From an uncultured Bacteroides sp. (GTDB lineage Bacteria > Bacteroidota > Bacteroidia > Bacteroidales > Bacteroidaceae), in contig CAKUYM010000306.1 of NCBI GenBank assembly GCA_934716785.1, positions 1 through 5,287 on the forward strand: DNA of 5,287 nucleotides, in the 5' to 3' direction. The position numbers were made by a program, and so were the translations under genes. The notes beneath the pieces were generated by a model, which worked only from the letters and a program-made list of their open reading frames with translations, had not been told where the DNA came from and made no database searches. How positions within the stretch are numbered: position 1 is the stretch's first letter; each line of letters starts with the position of its first letter. Of the stretch, positions 5,210-5,287 are shown piece after piece.

Positions 5210-5287
5210 TATTAATGATTTAAGTTTCGCAAGTTAAATATTCTTGAGATAATGGCATAAAAAAACGACATGGTTTCTTGCCTATTT

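Overview
The window looks like chromosomal DNA from a gut Bacteroides-type bacterium (phylum Bacteroidota). The evidence is a SusC/RagA-family TonB-dependent receptor, a Reg_prop/Y_Y_Y sensor fused to an AraC-type DNA-binding domain, and matches to the Bacteroidota -7 promoter element TAnnTTTG in place of classical -10 boxes. I cannot fix the species. All three recognisable genes lie on the minus strand, so transcription runs from high to low coordinates.

Layout in transcription order: (1) 5287-5210, the upstream region of the sensor gene, which has an odd start context. (2) 5209-2342, a 955-residue membrane sensor-regulator with 14 propeller blades, a Y_Y_Y domain, one membrane segment, a low-complexity Ala/Ser/Thr linker and an AraC-type HTH. 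It resembles the hybrid two-component systems (HTCS) of polysaccharide utilization loci, but the kinase and receiver modules are absent. (3) 2341-1318, about 1 kb without a convincing gene but full of structure: a terminator with a possible competing antiterminator, an about 190-bp diverged tandem array of 21/22-bp units, two clusters of the hexamer GGTGAA/TTCACC on either side of it, a hairpin pair near 1650, a 34-bp near-perfect palindrome, and two TATATTTGC promoter elements. (4) 1317-802, an ECF-type sigma factor. (5) 668-1, the N-terminal 222 residues of a SusC-like receptor that continues beyond the window.

The likely theme is a glycan or nutrient uptake locus. The sensor would detect a periplasmic ligand and bind DNA directly from the membrane. 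The sigma factor, 133 bp upstream of the receptor gene and on the same strand, is the obvious candidate to drive it. Two features depart from the usual design. The sigma factor has no FecR-type anti-sigma gene beside it, and the receptor lacks the STN signalling domain used in sigma/anti-sigma cascades. The sensor also has no phosphorelay. The function of the intergenic repeats is unknown to me. Whether sensor, sigma factor and receptor form one regulatory chain is inference from gene order.
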